Part shown: piece after piece, positions 1 to 6,568 of the stretch
Numbering within the stretch: the stretch's first letter is position 1
How the letters are laid out: the number at the start of each line of letters is the position of its first letter
Source: Pseudomonadota bacterium
GTDB taxonomy: Bacteria; Pseudomonadota; Gammaproteobacteria; Burkholderiales; SG8-39
Direction: 5' to 3'
NCBI GenBank assembly: GCA_021825225.1
Contig: JAKAIH010000064.1
Location: 1 to 9,813, forward strand
DNA: 9,813 nt
Made by a program: the position numbers and the translations under genes
Notes under the pieces: model-generated
What the model was told of the DNA's origin: nothing
What the model saw: only the letters and a program-made list of their open reading frames with translations
Databases searched by the model: none

Positions 1-41
1 CCCCGGGTACTCCATGAGACCGGCAAATCCTATACCCTCGC

Positions 42-55
42 TTGAGCAAAATCAA
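42..55. promoter_or_regulatory. FNR/CRP-family-like operator, one mismatch
   Basis: The 14-mer TTGAGCAAAATCAA matches the FNR consensus TTGAT-N4-ATCAA at 9 of 10 fixed positions (G for T at position 5). Its centre is 31 bp, about three helical turns, from the centre of a second palindrome at 73-86, so both would face the same side of the DNA. The target promoter is not clear: neither nearby -10-like hexamer sits at the usual activating distance. A chance match is possible for this weaker site on its own. Confidence 0.4.
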
Positions 56-72
56 TTTTTCGACTTGATAGC

Positions 73-86
73 TTGACCTAAGTCAA
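73..86. promoter_or_regulatory. FNR/DNR-like palindromic operator
   Basis: TTGACCTAAGTCAA is a dyad of TTGAC and GTCAA half-sites around a 4-nt spacer. It resembles the FNR consensus TTGAT-N4-ATCAA with the symmetrical T-to-C/A-to-G change seen in sites of FNR relatives such as DNR. Measured to a plus-strand TATGCT at 101-106 (start about 113), its centre would be near -33.5, overlapping the -35 region, which would fit repression better than activation. Measured to a minus-strand TATAGG at 34-29, it would be near -57. Regulator and target are inferred. Confidence 0.45.
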
Positions 87-186
87 TCGGGGAAACTACT
101 TATGCTGTGTGCGAAGCGGTGTTTGGCCGCGGCCTGACTCAGGGGAGCGTGGGCGCAGCTGTGCGCCCGTCTTGGCAAGGACTCCG

Positions 187-217
187 CGCGGCCATTTCGG
201 ATTGCGAAATGGCCGCG
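187..217. repeat. Perfect 13-bp inverted repeat (hairpin)
   Basis: Arms at 187-199 (CGCGGCCATTTCG) and 205-217 (CGAAATGGCCGCG) are exact reverse complements around the 5-nt spacer GATTG. The RNA hairpin would be very stable on either strand. Neither side has a T-run, so it is not a classical intrinsic terminator. It could stabilise the 3' end of the minus-strand transporter mRNA, be part of a small RNA, or be a protein site. Confidence 0.7.
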
Positions 218-262
218 AATTCAGGAGAACGTGAAGCGACACGTCCGAAGGCTTCTATTTCC

Positions 263-333
263 GTGAGGCAGAAGCACCCCCAGGAGGTCTGCCTCACCCG
301 GAAGGCCCAGGCCCCTCCGGCTCGAGGCAGAAG
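263..333 (-). repeat. Three-part repeat with two mutually exclusive hairpins
   Basis: On the minus strand, CTTCTGCCTC occurs at 333-324 and again at 274-265. The complementary GTGAGGCAGA lies between them at 297-288. The middle copy pairs perfectly over 10 bp with the left-hand copy (272-263, 15-nt loop) or over 7 bp with the right-hand copy (330-324 with 295-289), but not both. The set begins 4 nt after the transporter stop codon, so it lies in that gene's 3' untranslated region. No T-run follows. The layout resembles an attenuator or RNA switch; that function is inferred. Confidence 0.55.
298..320 (-). repeat. Hairpin just downstream of the transporter stop
   Basis: On the minus strand CCGGAGGG (320-313) can pair with CCTTCCGG (305-298) across a 7-nt loop, with one G-U pair. 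It starts 17 nt after the transporter stop codon and abuts the 10-bp hairpin at 297-263, so the two could stack. No T-run follows, so Rho-dependent ending or mRNA 3'-end protection is likelier than intrinsic termination. Confidence 0.4.
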
Positions 334-337
334 GCAC

Positions 338-1714
338 TTAGCGCAGCGGCACGACAACCGCGGCGGCAGGCGGGTTCGCGACAGGCGGATCGCCGCGCTC
401 CGGCGTCGGCCGCCAGCCCAAGGTCAGCATCAGCACGGCGAAGCCGACCATATAGGCAAGCGTCACATGCCAGCCGTGCTTCACCCAATTGCCGACCGAT
501 TTCGCTTCCGGGTACATATTGGACAACGCCACGCCAGCGCTGGAGCCGAACCAGATCATCGAGCCGCCGAAGCCCACGGTGTAGGCGAGCATGCCCCAGT
601 CGAAGCCACCCTGCTTCAGCGCGAGCGCGGTCAGCGGAATGTTGTCGAACACGGCCGAGATGAAGCCCAGGCCGAAGGCCGAGTGCCAGGACGCGGGCGG
701 CAGCGCTTCCACCGGCATCATCGAAGCGCAGGTCACCAGCGACAGCAGGAAGATCGAGCCCTTGAACGCCTCGGGCAGCAGTTCCCAGTCGGGCCGCCGC
801 AAGGGCACGCTCGCGAGGATCGCGATCCACACCGCCGCGCCGATGAACGGAAAGCGGTCCGAAATTTCGCTGTATTCGACATTGACGATCACATTGGCGA
901 CGATGGCGCAGACGAGGATCAGAGCGACGATGCCGACGCGCGGCCAGTCGATGCGGATATGACTGTGTTCGTGCTTGATGATCGGTGAATACTTGTGCTG
1001 CTGCAGCGCCGCCGGGATGCCGCACACCACCAGCGCCACCGCCGCCGCGGCGTAAGCGTGGAACACTGCACTCGGAGCCACGCCGTGGATCCACATCATG
1101 GTGGTAGTGGTATCGCCGACCACGCTGCCCGAGCCGCCCGCGTTCGAAGCGGCGACGATGGCGGCGAGATAGCCGACGTGCACCTTGGCGCGGAACAGCG
1201 TATGCGCCATCGCCCCGCCGATCAGCGCGGCGGCGATGTTGTCGAGGAAGGACGACAGCACGAACACCATCACCAGCAGGATGAAGCCGCCTTTCCAGTC
1301 GTGCGGCAGGAAGCGCGGCAGCACCGCTGGAATGTGCGTCTTCTCGAAATGCCGCGACAGCAGCGAAAACCCGAGCAGCAAGCCCAGCAGGTTGGTCAGG
1401 ATCACCCATTCGTGGCCGAAATGGGAGATCAGTCCCTGAATGCCGGGGCCGTCCTTGAATCCGGTGAACAGCAGTTTGTAGATCGTGATGACTGCCAAGC
1501 CGCTCAGCCCCACGCGCAAAGTGTGGTTGTGGAACAGCGCCACGCCGAGCAGGGTCAGCGCGAACAGGATGAAATCGAGCGGGATGCCGAACACGGCCGG
1601 ATTGGCCGGGCCGGCGGCGCCGTCGGCGGCGAACGCCGATCCGCCTGCGGCGAGCACTGCAACGGCAACGAGTGCCAGACGCGGCAACGAGGCCGCTCTA
1701 CGCGTTTGGTTCAT
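338..1714 (-). CDS. CitMHS/NhaD-like ion transporter (IT superfamily)
   Basis: This 458-residue inner-membrane protein belongs to the ion transporter superfamily that includes NhaD sodium/proton antiporters and CitMHS-type transporters. The substrate cannot be read from sequence: Na+/H+ exchange or carboxylate uptake are both possible. Residues 1-30 look like a cleavable signal peptide (RR at 5-6, hydrophobic core, AFA before Ala30-Asp31). About ten hydrophobic segments follow in two related halves. Each half carries a helix-break motif with Asp-Asn: FLDNIAAAL (Asp158, Asn159) and VFDNIPLTAL (Asp357, Asn358). Each is followed by a Gly/Ser-rich loop: SNAGGSGSVVGDTTTT (190-205) and GFGGSMIWFGSSAG (381-394). 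A His-rich loop lies at 248-252. I chose ATG 1714 over the upstream ATG at 1795 because it directly follows a strong ribosome binding site, precedes the signal peptide and lies behind a TATAAT element. It has its own promoter just past the pntB terminator. The family call is firm, the function is not. Confidence 0.88.
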   Translation of the reverse strand: MNQTRRAASLPRLALVAVAVLAAGGSAFAADGAAGPANPAVFGIPLDFILFALTLLGVALFHNHTLRVGLSGLAVITIYKLLFTGFKDGPGIQGLISHFGHEWVILTNLLGLLLGFSLLSRHFEKTHIPAVLPRFLPHDWKGGFILLVMVFVLSSFLDNIAAALIGGAMAHTLFRAKVHVGYLAAIVAASNAGGSGSVVGDTTTTMMWIHGVAPSAVFHAYAAAAVALVVCGIPAALQQHKYSPIIKHEHSHIRIDWPRVGIVALILVCAIVANVIVNVEYSEISDRFPFIGAAVWIAILASVPLRRPDWELLPEAFKGSIFLLSLVTCASMMPVEALPPASWHSAFGLGFISAVFDNIPLTALALKQGGFDWGMLAYTVGFGGSMIWFGSSAGVALSNMYPEAKSVGNWVKHGWHVTLAYMVGFAVLMLTLGWRPTPERGDPPVANPPAAAVVVPLR

Positions 1715-1716
1715 TT

Positions 1717-1730
1717 CTCCCCCTCTCCTC
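1717..1730 (-). promoter_or_regulatory. Ribosome binding site of the transporter gene
   Basis: The minus strand reads GAGGAGAGGGGGAG, purine-rich with two Shine-Dalgarno-like cores, 2 nt before the ATG at 1714. It decides the start: the ATG further upstream at 1795 lies before the promoter element. Confidence 0.7.
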
Positions 1731-1741
1731 AAGACGCGGCG

Positions 1742-1747
1742 ATTATA
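1742..1747 (-). promoter_or_regulatory. Promoter -10 element (TATAAT) of the transporter gene
   Basis: A perfect sigma-70 -10 hexamer sits on the minus strand, giving a start near 1735 and a leader of about 20 nt before ATG 1714. The region 17 nt upstream (about 1770-1765) is G-rich and has no good -35 hexamer, so the promoter may be weak or need an activator. It lies just past the pntB terminator, so the transporter gene appears to be an independent transcription unit. Confidence 0.6.
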
Positions 1748-1797
1748 CAGCGGCCGCAGTACGCACCCCCCGACCCGCACGCGCAACGCCAACACTC

Positions 1798-1833
1798 AAG
1801 AAAAAACGGCCGCGTCCTCGCGGGCGCGGCCGT
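1798..1833 (-). terminator. Rho-independent terminator after pntB
   Basis: On the minus strand a 9-bp GC-rich stem, ACGGCCGCG (1833-1825) with CGCGGCCGT (1814-1806), encloses a 10-nt loop. TTTTTTCTT (1806-1798) follows, its first T being the last base of the stem. The stem begins 23 nt after the pntB stop codon and should separate pntAB from the transporter gene. Confidence 0.9.
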
Positions 1834-1856
1834 CGCTGTGCATCACTGGTCGGCGC

Positions 1857-3272
1857 TCAGGCTTTGAGCGCGGCCAGCACTTCGTCCAGCATTTTCTTCG
1901 CATCGCCGAACAACATGCGATTGTTCTCTTTATAGAACAGCGGATTGTCCACACCGGCATAACCGGTGGCCATGCTGCGCTTCATCACGATCGAGGTTTT
2001 GGCCTTCCACACTTGCAGCACCGGCATGCCGGCGATCGGGCTGGTCGGATCTTCCTCGGCAGCGGGGTTCACGATGTCGTTGGCGCCGATGATCATGGCG
2101 ACATCGGTATCGGGAAAGTCCTCGTTCAACTCGTCCATTTCCAGGACGATGTCGTAAGGCACCTTGGCCTCGGCCAGCAGCACGTTCATGTGGCCGGGCA
2201 TGCGCCCCGCCACCGGATGGATGCCGAAGCGCACGTTGACGCCCTTGTCGCGCAGAACTTTGGTGATCTCATAGACCGTGTGCTGCGCCTGTGCCACCGC
2301 CATGCCGTAGCCCGGCACGATAATGACGTTCTTCGATTCGCGCAGCAGTTCCGCCGTTTCCGCAGCCAGGATAGGATTGACTTCGCCCGCCGGCTGCGCT
2401 GCACCCGCGGGCGCAGGCGCTCCGCCCTCGCTGCCGAATCCGCCGGCGATCACGCTGATGAAGTTGCGGTTCATCGCCCGGCACATGATGTAGGACAGAA
2501 TCGCGCCGCTGGAGCCGACCAGCGCGCCGACGACGATCAACAGGTCATTCGACAGCATGAAGCCGGTCGCGGCCGCCGCCCAGCCGGAGTAGCTGTTGAG
2601 CATCGAAATCACCACCGGCATGTCGGCGCCGCCGATCGCCATCACCATGTGGATGCCGAACAGCAGCGAGATCACGGTCATCACGACGAGCGGCATCATG
2701 CCCGCGTCGATCGATTCGGCGTGCAGGAATTCGCGCCCGAACCAGATCACCACCAGCAGGCCCGCGAGGTTCAGCCAGTGACGTCCCGGCAGCAGCAAGG
2801 TCTTGCCGCCGATCTTGCCGGAGAGTTTACCGAACGCGATGATCGAGCCGGTAAAGGTCACCGCGCCGATCAGGATGCCGATATAGATTTCCATTTCGTG
2901 AATCGACTTCGCGGCACCGGTGAATTCCACCGAGGCCGCCGGATCGATGTAATTGGCAAAGCCGACCAGCATCGCGGCGAGGCCGACCAGGCTGTGCATC
3001 AGCGCCACCAGTTCCGGCATCTGGGTCATTTTCACGGTGCGCGCGGCGTAGATGCCGATGATGGCGCCAACCGCCATCGCGCCGACGATCCAGCCATAAC
3101 CTGCTTTCGTGACCTGCGGCCCCATGACGGTCGCCAGCACGGCGATGGTCATGCCGATCATGCCGTACAGATTGCCGCGCCTCGAGCTCTCCGGATTCGA
3201 GAGACCGCCGAGGCTGAGGATGAAGAGTATGGTCGCTCCGATATAGGAGGCAGTTGCAAGCGTTGCGGACAT
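1857..3272 (-). CDS. pntB: NAD(P) transhydrogenase subunit beta
   Basis: This is the beta subunit of the proton-translocating transhydrogenase, which with PntA uses proton entry to drive hydride transfer from NADH to NADP+. The 471 residues are close to the E. coli length of 462. Residues 1-275 are a multi-span membrane domain (dII) carrying the residues known to matter for proton translocation: His93 (LMHS, matching E. coli His91), Asp217 (GGADMP, matching Asp213) and Asn226 ([10 protein letters not shown], matching Asn222). Residues about 276-298 are a Gly/Ala/Pro linker. Residues 299-471 are the NADP(H)-binding domain dIII, with the fingerprint [10 protein letters not shown] (321-330), [10 protein letters not shown] (396-405) and [10 protein letters not shown] (431-440). 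The correspondence to E. coli residues is from memory. The gene starts 12 nt after the pntA stop, with a GGGAAG ribosome site between, and ends in a strong terminator. It appears complete. Confidence 0.97.
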   Translation of the reverse strand: MSATLATASYIGATILFILSLGGLSNPESSRRGNLYGMIGMTIAVLATVMGPQVTKAGYGWIVGAMAVGAIIGIYAARTVKMTQMPELVALMHSLVGLAAMLVGFANYIDPAASVEFTGAAKSIHEMEIYIGILIGAVTFTGSIIAFGKLSGKIGGKTLLLPGRHWLNLAGLLVVIWFGREFLHAESIDAGMMPLVVMTVISLLFGIHMVMAIGGADMPVVISMLNSYSGWAAAATGFMLSNDLLIVVGALVGSSGAILSYIMCRAMNRNFISVIAGGFGSEGGAPAPAGAAQPAGEVNPILAAETAELLRESKNVIIVPGYGMAVAQAQHTVYEITKVLRDKGVNVRFGIHPVAGRMPGHMNVLLAEAKVPYDIVLEMDELNEDFPDTDVAMIIGANDIVNPAAEEDPTSPIAGMPVLQVWKAKTSIVMKRSMATGYAGVDNPLFYKENNRMLFGDAKKMLDEVLAALKA

Positions 3273-3284
3273 GATGCGCTTCCC

Positions 3285-4865
3285 TTATTTGCGGAACATC
3301 TGCAGCATGCGCTGCGTGACGGCGAATCCGCCGAACATGTTGATCGCGGTGAGCGCGATAGCCACCACGGCGAGGCCCAGAATCCAAGCCTCGGGCCGGT
3401 TGCCTGCCGCTTGGACCATCGGCGGTGCAATCTGCACCAGGGCGCCGATGGCGATGATGCTGGAAATCGCGTTCGTGACGCTCATCAGCGGCGTGTGCAG
3501 GGCGGGTGTGACGTTCCACACCACCATGTAACCGACGAAGACTGCCAGCACGAACACGGTGAAGTGGCCGAGGAAGGCCGGCGGTGCGCCGTAGCCGATG
3601 CCGCCGAAGATCAGCGCGGCAACGAGGAAGGTGATCGCCGTGCTTGTGCCCGAGGCCGGCGCGCTCGCCTCGCCATGCTTGGGCGCCTTGGCCGGCATCG
3701 CCGCGGGCTTGGCTGCCGGCGGGGCCGGCAGCTTGAGCGGCGGCGGCGGCCAGGTGATGCTGCCCTCCTTGACGACCGTCAGGCCGCGGATGGCGTCGTC
3801 TTCCATATTGACATTGATGACCCCGTCCTTGGTCTTGCACAATTCCTCGGTGAGGCGGAACAGGTTGGTCGCGTACAGCGTCGACGACTGCTTGGCCAGG
3901 CGCGAGGCCAGGTCGGTGTAGCCGACGATGGTCACGCCGTGCTTCACCACCGCCTTGCCGGGCTCGGTCAACTCGCAGTTGCCGCCGCGCTCGGCCGCCA
4001 TGTCGACGATGACGCTGCCAGGCTTCATCGACTTCACCATATCGGCCGTGATCAGCTTCGGCGCGGGTTTGCCCGGAATCAGCGCCGTGGTGATGATGAT
4101 GTCCACCTCCCTGGCCTGCTTGGCGTACATCTCGCGCTGGGCCTTCTGGAAGCCCTCGCTCATCACTTTGGCGTAGCCGCCGCCGCCGGAGCCTTCTTCC
4201 TCATAATCGACCTTGACGAATTCACCGCCCAGCGACACCACCTGGTCGGCCACTTCGGCACGCGTGTCGTTGGCGCGCACGATGGCGCCCAGACCGGCTG
4301 CAGTGCCGATCGCCGCCAAGCCGGCGACGCCGGCGCCGGCGATGAAGACTTTGGCGGGCGGCACCTTGCCCGCGGCCGTGATCTGGCCGTTGAAGAAGCG
4401 GCCGAAGGCGTTGGCGGCCTCGATGACGGCGCGGTAGCCGGCGACGCCGGCCTGGGAGGTCAGGGCGTCCATCTTCTGCGCGCGGGAGAGCATGCGCGGC
4501 AGCGAGTCGATGGCCAGCGCGGTGACCTTCTTCGCCGCGAGTTGCTGCATCAGTTCAGGGTTCTGCGCCGGCCAGATGAAGGTGATCAGGGTCTGACCCT
4601 CGTGCATCAAGCCAACTTCTTCAGCGGTCGGTACGCATACCTTGAACACGATGTCGGAAGCCGCCCACAGCTTGGCTGCGCCTTCGGCGATCTCGGCGCC
4701 CGCGGCGCGGTAGGCATCGTCACTGCAATTCGCCGCATCGCCGGCGCCCGATTGGACCACAACCTTGAAGCCGAGCTTGATGAGTTTTTCAACAACTTCG
4801 GGTACGGTAGCAACGCGCTTTTCGTCCGCTGCCGTTTCTTTTGGAACGCCTATGACCTGAGGCAT
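3285..4865 (-). CDS. pntA: NAD(P) transhydrogenase subunit alpha (fused form)
   Basis: This is the alpha subunit of the proton-translocating transhydrogenase and binds NAD(H). The 526 residues compare with about 510 in E. coli. Residues 1-375 are the cytoplasmic NAD-binding domain dI, related to alanine dehydrogenase. It starts with IGVPKE, has a Rossmann GAGVAG at 177-182, and carries the Arg-Gln-Asp loop that contacts dIII (Arg124, Gln130, Asp133). Residues about 376-409 are a Pro/Ala-rich linker, and 410-526 contain four hydrophobic spans with the conserved [14 protein letters not shown] (455-468). This fusion is the two-gene arrangement of E. coli; alphaproteobacteria often split it into PntAA and PntAB. 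The start ATG is preceded by AAGGGGG. The gene is first in the pntAB operon behind an FNR-type promoter. One oddity is an extra residue in the RQD loop, as I recall the family. Confidence 0.97.
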   Translation of the reverse strand: MPQVIGVPKETAADEKRVATVPEVVEKLIKLGFKVVVQSGAGDAANCSDDAYRAAGAEIAEGAAKLWAASDIVFKVCVPTAEEVGLMHEGQTLITFIWPAQNPELMQQLAAKKVTALAIDSLPRMLSRAQKMDALTSQAGVAGYRAVIEAANAFGRFFNGQITAAGKVPPAKVFIAGAGVAGLAAIGTAAGLGAIVRANDTRAEVADQVVSLGGEFVKVDYEEEGSGGGGYAKVMSEGFQKAQREMYAKQAREVDIIITTALIPGKPAPKLITADMVKSMKPGSVIVDMAAERGGNCELTEPGKAVVKHGVTIVGYTDLASRLAKQSSTLYATNLFRLTEELCKTKDGVINVNMEDDAIRGLTVVKEGSITWPPPPLKLPAPPAAKPAAMPAKAPKHGEASAPASGTSTAITFLVAALIFGGIGYGAPPAFLGHFTVFVLAVFVGYMVVWNVTPALHTPLMSVTNAISSIIAIGALVQIAPPMVQAAGNRPEAWILGLAVVAIALTAINMFGGFAVTQRMLQMFRK

Positions 4866-5032
4866 GAAACCCCCTTATCTATTGCTGGATGTTGTCGCCA
4901 ATTGAAGCAACCGCTGCTTCTGCCTAAACTGCCTTCCACGGCGCCCGCCGAGTAGGAATTTCCACGCGCTTGGTGCTCTTTCGGACAGTGCCGTTTTGAA
5001 TGCTGGATGCGGCCGCGGGTCGGGACCTGCGT

Positions 5033-5038
5033 ACTATA
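5033..5038 (-). promoter_or_regulatory. Promoter -10 element of pntAB (TATAGT)
   Basis: TATAGT on the minus strand matches the sigma-70 -10 consensus at 5 of 6 positions, giving a start near 5026-5025. No good -35 hexamer lies 17 nt upstream, as is typical for activator-dependent promoters. The predicted leader to pntA ATG 4865 is about 160 nt. It contains a small hairpin at 4904-4920 (6-bp arms GAAGCA/TGCTTC) and a 9-nt direct repeat TGCTGGATG (4883-4891 and 5001-5009), with no riboswitch that I recognise. Confidence 0.6.
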
Positions 5039-5059
5039 CTTTTACGCAAAATCCCTAGT

Positions 5060-5073
5060 TTGATGTAGATCAA
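5060..5073 (-). promoter_or_regulatory. Perfect FNR/ANR box upstream of pntA
   Basis: The minus strand reads TTGATCTACATCAA, an exact match to TTGAT-N4-ATCAA at all ten fixed positions. Its centre (5066.5) is about 41 bp upstream of the start predicted from the TATAGT element at 5038-5033, the class II position at which FNR contacts RNA polymerase and activates. FNR and ANR carry an oxygen-labile [4Fe-4S] cluster, so pntAB would be induced at low oxygen. The site lies 7 bp beyond the stop codon of the converging importer gene run, outside its coding sequence. Confidence 0.8.
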
Positions 5074-5080
5074 CCATCGC

Positions 5081-6568
5081 TCACCCCCCCTGATTGCGCA
5101 CTTTCAGCGCAGGCAACGCGTAGCGCTCGGTCAACTCGAACGCGCCCTGAATCAAAAGAGCCAGCGCCGCCGCCGGGATGGCGCCGGCGAGCAGCAGCGT
5201 ATTGTCGTTCAGCGCCAGGCCTTGCGCGATGCGCTCGCCGTAGCCACCGGCGCCGATGAATGCGGCGATGGTGGCGGTGCCCACGCCGATCACCGCCGAG
5301 GTCTTGATGCCGGCGAGGATCGCGGGCGCCGCCAGCGGCAGCTCGATCAGCAGCAGCTGGTCCCTGGGCGCGAGGCCGAGGGCCAATGCCGCCTGGCGCA
5401 TGCCGCGCCCCACGCCTGCGACGCCGGCATGGGTATTGCGCACGATCGGCAGCAAGGAATAGAGAAACAGCGCGAGCAGCGCCGGCGCCGTGCCTATGCT
5501 GCCCAGGAGCGGGATCAGGAAGGCGAGCAGCGCCAGCGCTGGTATGGTCTGGATCACGCCGACGACGGCGAGGATGGGCTGGGCTGCGGCTTCGCTCCTC
5601 GCCGCAACGACGCCCAGCGGCACCGCGATGACGATGCCCGCTGCGAGCGATACGAACACCAGCAGCAGGTGCTCGCGCGTGAGCCGCCAGAAATCCCCGC
5701 CGAACAGCGCGTTGATAAAGCTGCGCGGGCGCGCCGCGGACGCGGCGCTGCCGGAGAGGAAGGCCTTGGCCACGTCGGCAAAACTTTGATGCTCCAGTTC
5801 CGCGGCGGCGTTGAGCCGTATCATCCGGCCCTGGTCTATCCGGCCTTGCAGAGCCTGCAGCGCTTTCCATGCCTGCGGCAGACGCTGCGGCAGATCGAGC
5901 CGGTACAGCAGCACCGCGTCGTAGCGCGGAAACACGCTGCGGTCATCTTCGAGCACACGTAAGCCGTAACGCTCGATCTTGGCGTCGGTGGAATACACGT
6001 CCATGACATCTATTTTCCCGGCCGCGATGGCCTCGTAGGCGAGGCCGTGGTCCAGGCCCGCGGGCGTCTGCGGCAATCCATAGGCGCGCTTCAGCGCCGG
6101 CCAGCCGTCGGCGCGCGCGATGAATTCCTGCGACAAGCCGAGCTTCAGCGCCGGGTGGTGCGCGAGATCGGACAGCATGCGCACCGACAGGCGCTCGGCT
6201 TCGCTCTCGCGCATGGCCAGCGCATAGCTGTTGCTGAAACCCAGGGGCACACCCACCCCCAGCCCCTCGGGCGCAAGCCGGCGCTGGAGATCGGCCAGCG
6301 TGAACGCGCCGTCGATGCCGAGGATCTCGCGCGCGATGGTGCCGGTGTACTCGGGGTAGACGTCGATGGAACCCGCCTTCAACGCAGCGTAGACGATGCC
6401 GGTATTGCCCAGCCCCGGCCTGTACTCGGCGCCGCCGGGGACGCTCTGCGCGATGATTTCGCCGAGTATGTAGGACTCGGTAAAGCGCTTGGAGCCGACG
6501 CGCAGCAGCTCGTCGCCCGCCGCCGCACTTGCCGCGACCAGCAGCAAGCCGAGCAACACTGCCTTCAC
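5081..6568 (-). CDS. Osmoprotectant-type ABC importer, binding protein-permease fusion
   Basis: This 495-residue protein joins two importer parts that are usually separate. Residues 1-18 are a signal peptide. Residues about 19-275 are a periplasmic binding domain of the OpuC/ProX/YehZ type that binds quaternary amines: GSKRFTESYILGE (25-37), GLGNTGIVYAAL (52-63), VYPEYTGT (70-77), DVYSTDAKI (190-198). Residues about 296-480 are a BPD-type permease with five or so spans and an EAA-like coupling loop (RQAALALGLAP, 391-401, then ELPLAAPAI). Glycine betaine, choline or a related compound is plausible; ergothioneine importers of the EgtU type are distant relatives, so the ligand stays open. The start is GTG, overlapping the upstream ABC exporter stop as GTGA; with no clear ribosome site, translational coupling is likely. 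No importer ATPase is encoded in the window: the only ATPase domain here belongs to the fused exporter upstream. Confidence 0.88.
   Translation of the reverse strand: MKAVLLGLLLVAASAAAGDELLRVGSKRFTESYILGEIIAQSVPGGAEYRPGLGNTGIVYAALKAGSIDVYPEYTGTIAREILGIDGAFTLADLQRRLAPEGLGVGVPLGFSNSYALAMRESEAERLSVRMLSDLAHHPALKLGLSQEFIARADGWPALKRAYGLPQTPAGLDHGLAYEAIAAGKIDVMDVYSTDAKIERYGLRVLEDDRSVFPRYDAVLLYRLDLPQRLPQAWKALQALQGRIDQGRMIRLNAAAELEHQSFADVAKAFLSGSAASAARPRSFINALFGGDFWRLTREHLLLVFVSLAAGIVIAVPLGVVAARSEAAAQPILAVVGVIQTIPALALLAFLIPLLGSIGTAPALLALFLYSLLPIVRNTHAGVAGVGRGMRQAALALGLAPRDQLLLIELPLAAPAILAGIKTSAVIGVGTATIAAFIGAGGYGERIAQGLALNDNTLLLAGAIPAAALALLIQGAFELTERYALPALKVRNQGG

Larger units (their letters stand above)
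1..337. other. Intergenic region with palindromes and hairpins, no supported gene
   Basis: No reading frame here looks like a real protein. The open frames on both strands run into the antisense of the downstream transporter gene or have arbitrary composition. The right half (187-333) holds three strong inverted repeats, described separately, which would be the 3' untranslated region of the minus-strand transporter transcript. The left half (26-110) is AT-richer and promoter-like, with two FNR/CRP-like palindromes. Possible -10 elements are TATGCT at 101-106 on the plus strand and TATAGG at 34-29 on the minus strand. A minus-strand ATG at 15-13 could begin a gene that leaves the window on the left, but only five codons are visible and its ribosome binding site is weak, so I do not call it. 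Confidence 0.6.

Noticed and set aside
107..988. Plus-strand open frame starting in the left intergenic region
   Set aside because: More than two thirds of it is antisense to the transporter gene, and the non-overlapping first part shows no recognisable domain. A short plus-strand transcript is still possible, but not as this protein.
1715..1795. Alternative upstream start (ATG 1795) for the transporter
   Set aside because: It would add 27 Arg-rich residues ahead of the signal peptide and lies upstream of the TATAAT element, whereas ATG 1714 has a strong ribosome site.
1485..4955. Very long plus-strand open frame (1156 codons) opposite pntA and pntB
   Set aside because: Its product is rich in His, Arg, Asp and Gly with no recognisable fold, and it lies antisense to two certain genes. 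Long antisense frames are expected in GC-rich genes with strong third-position bias.
5001..5015. GCGGCCGC palindrome and short repeats in the pntA leader
   Set aside because: Short GC palindromes are common at this base composition, and no terminator or riboswitch structure could be built from them.
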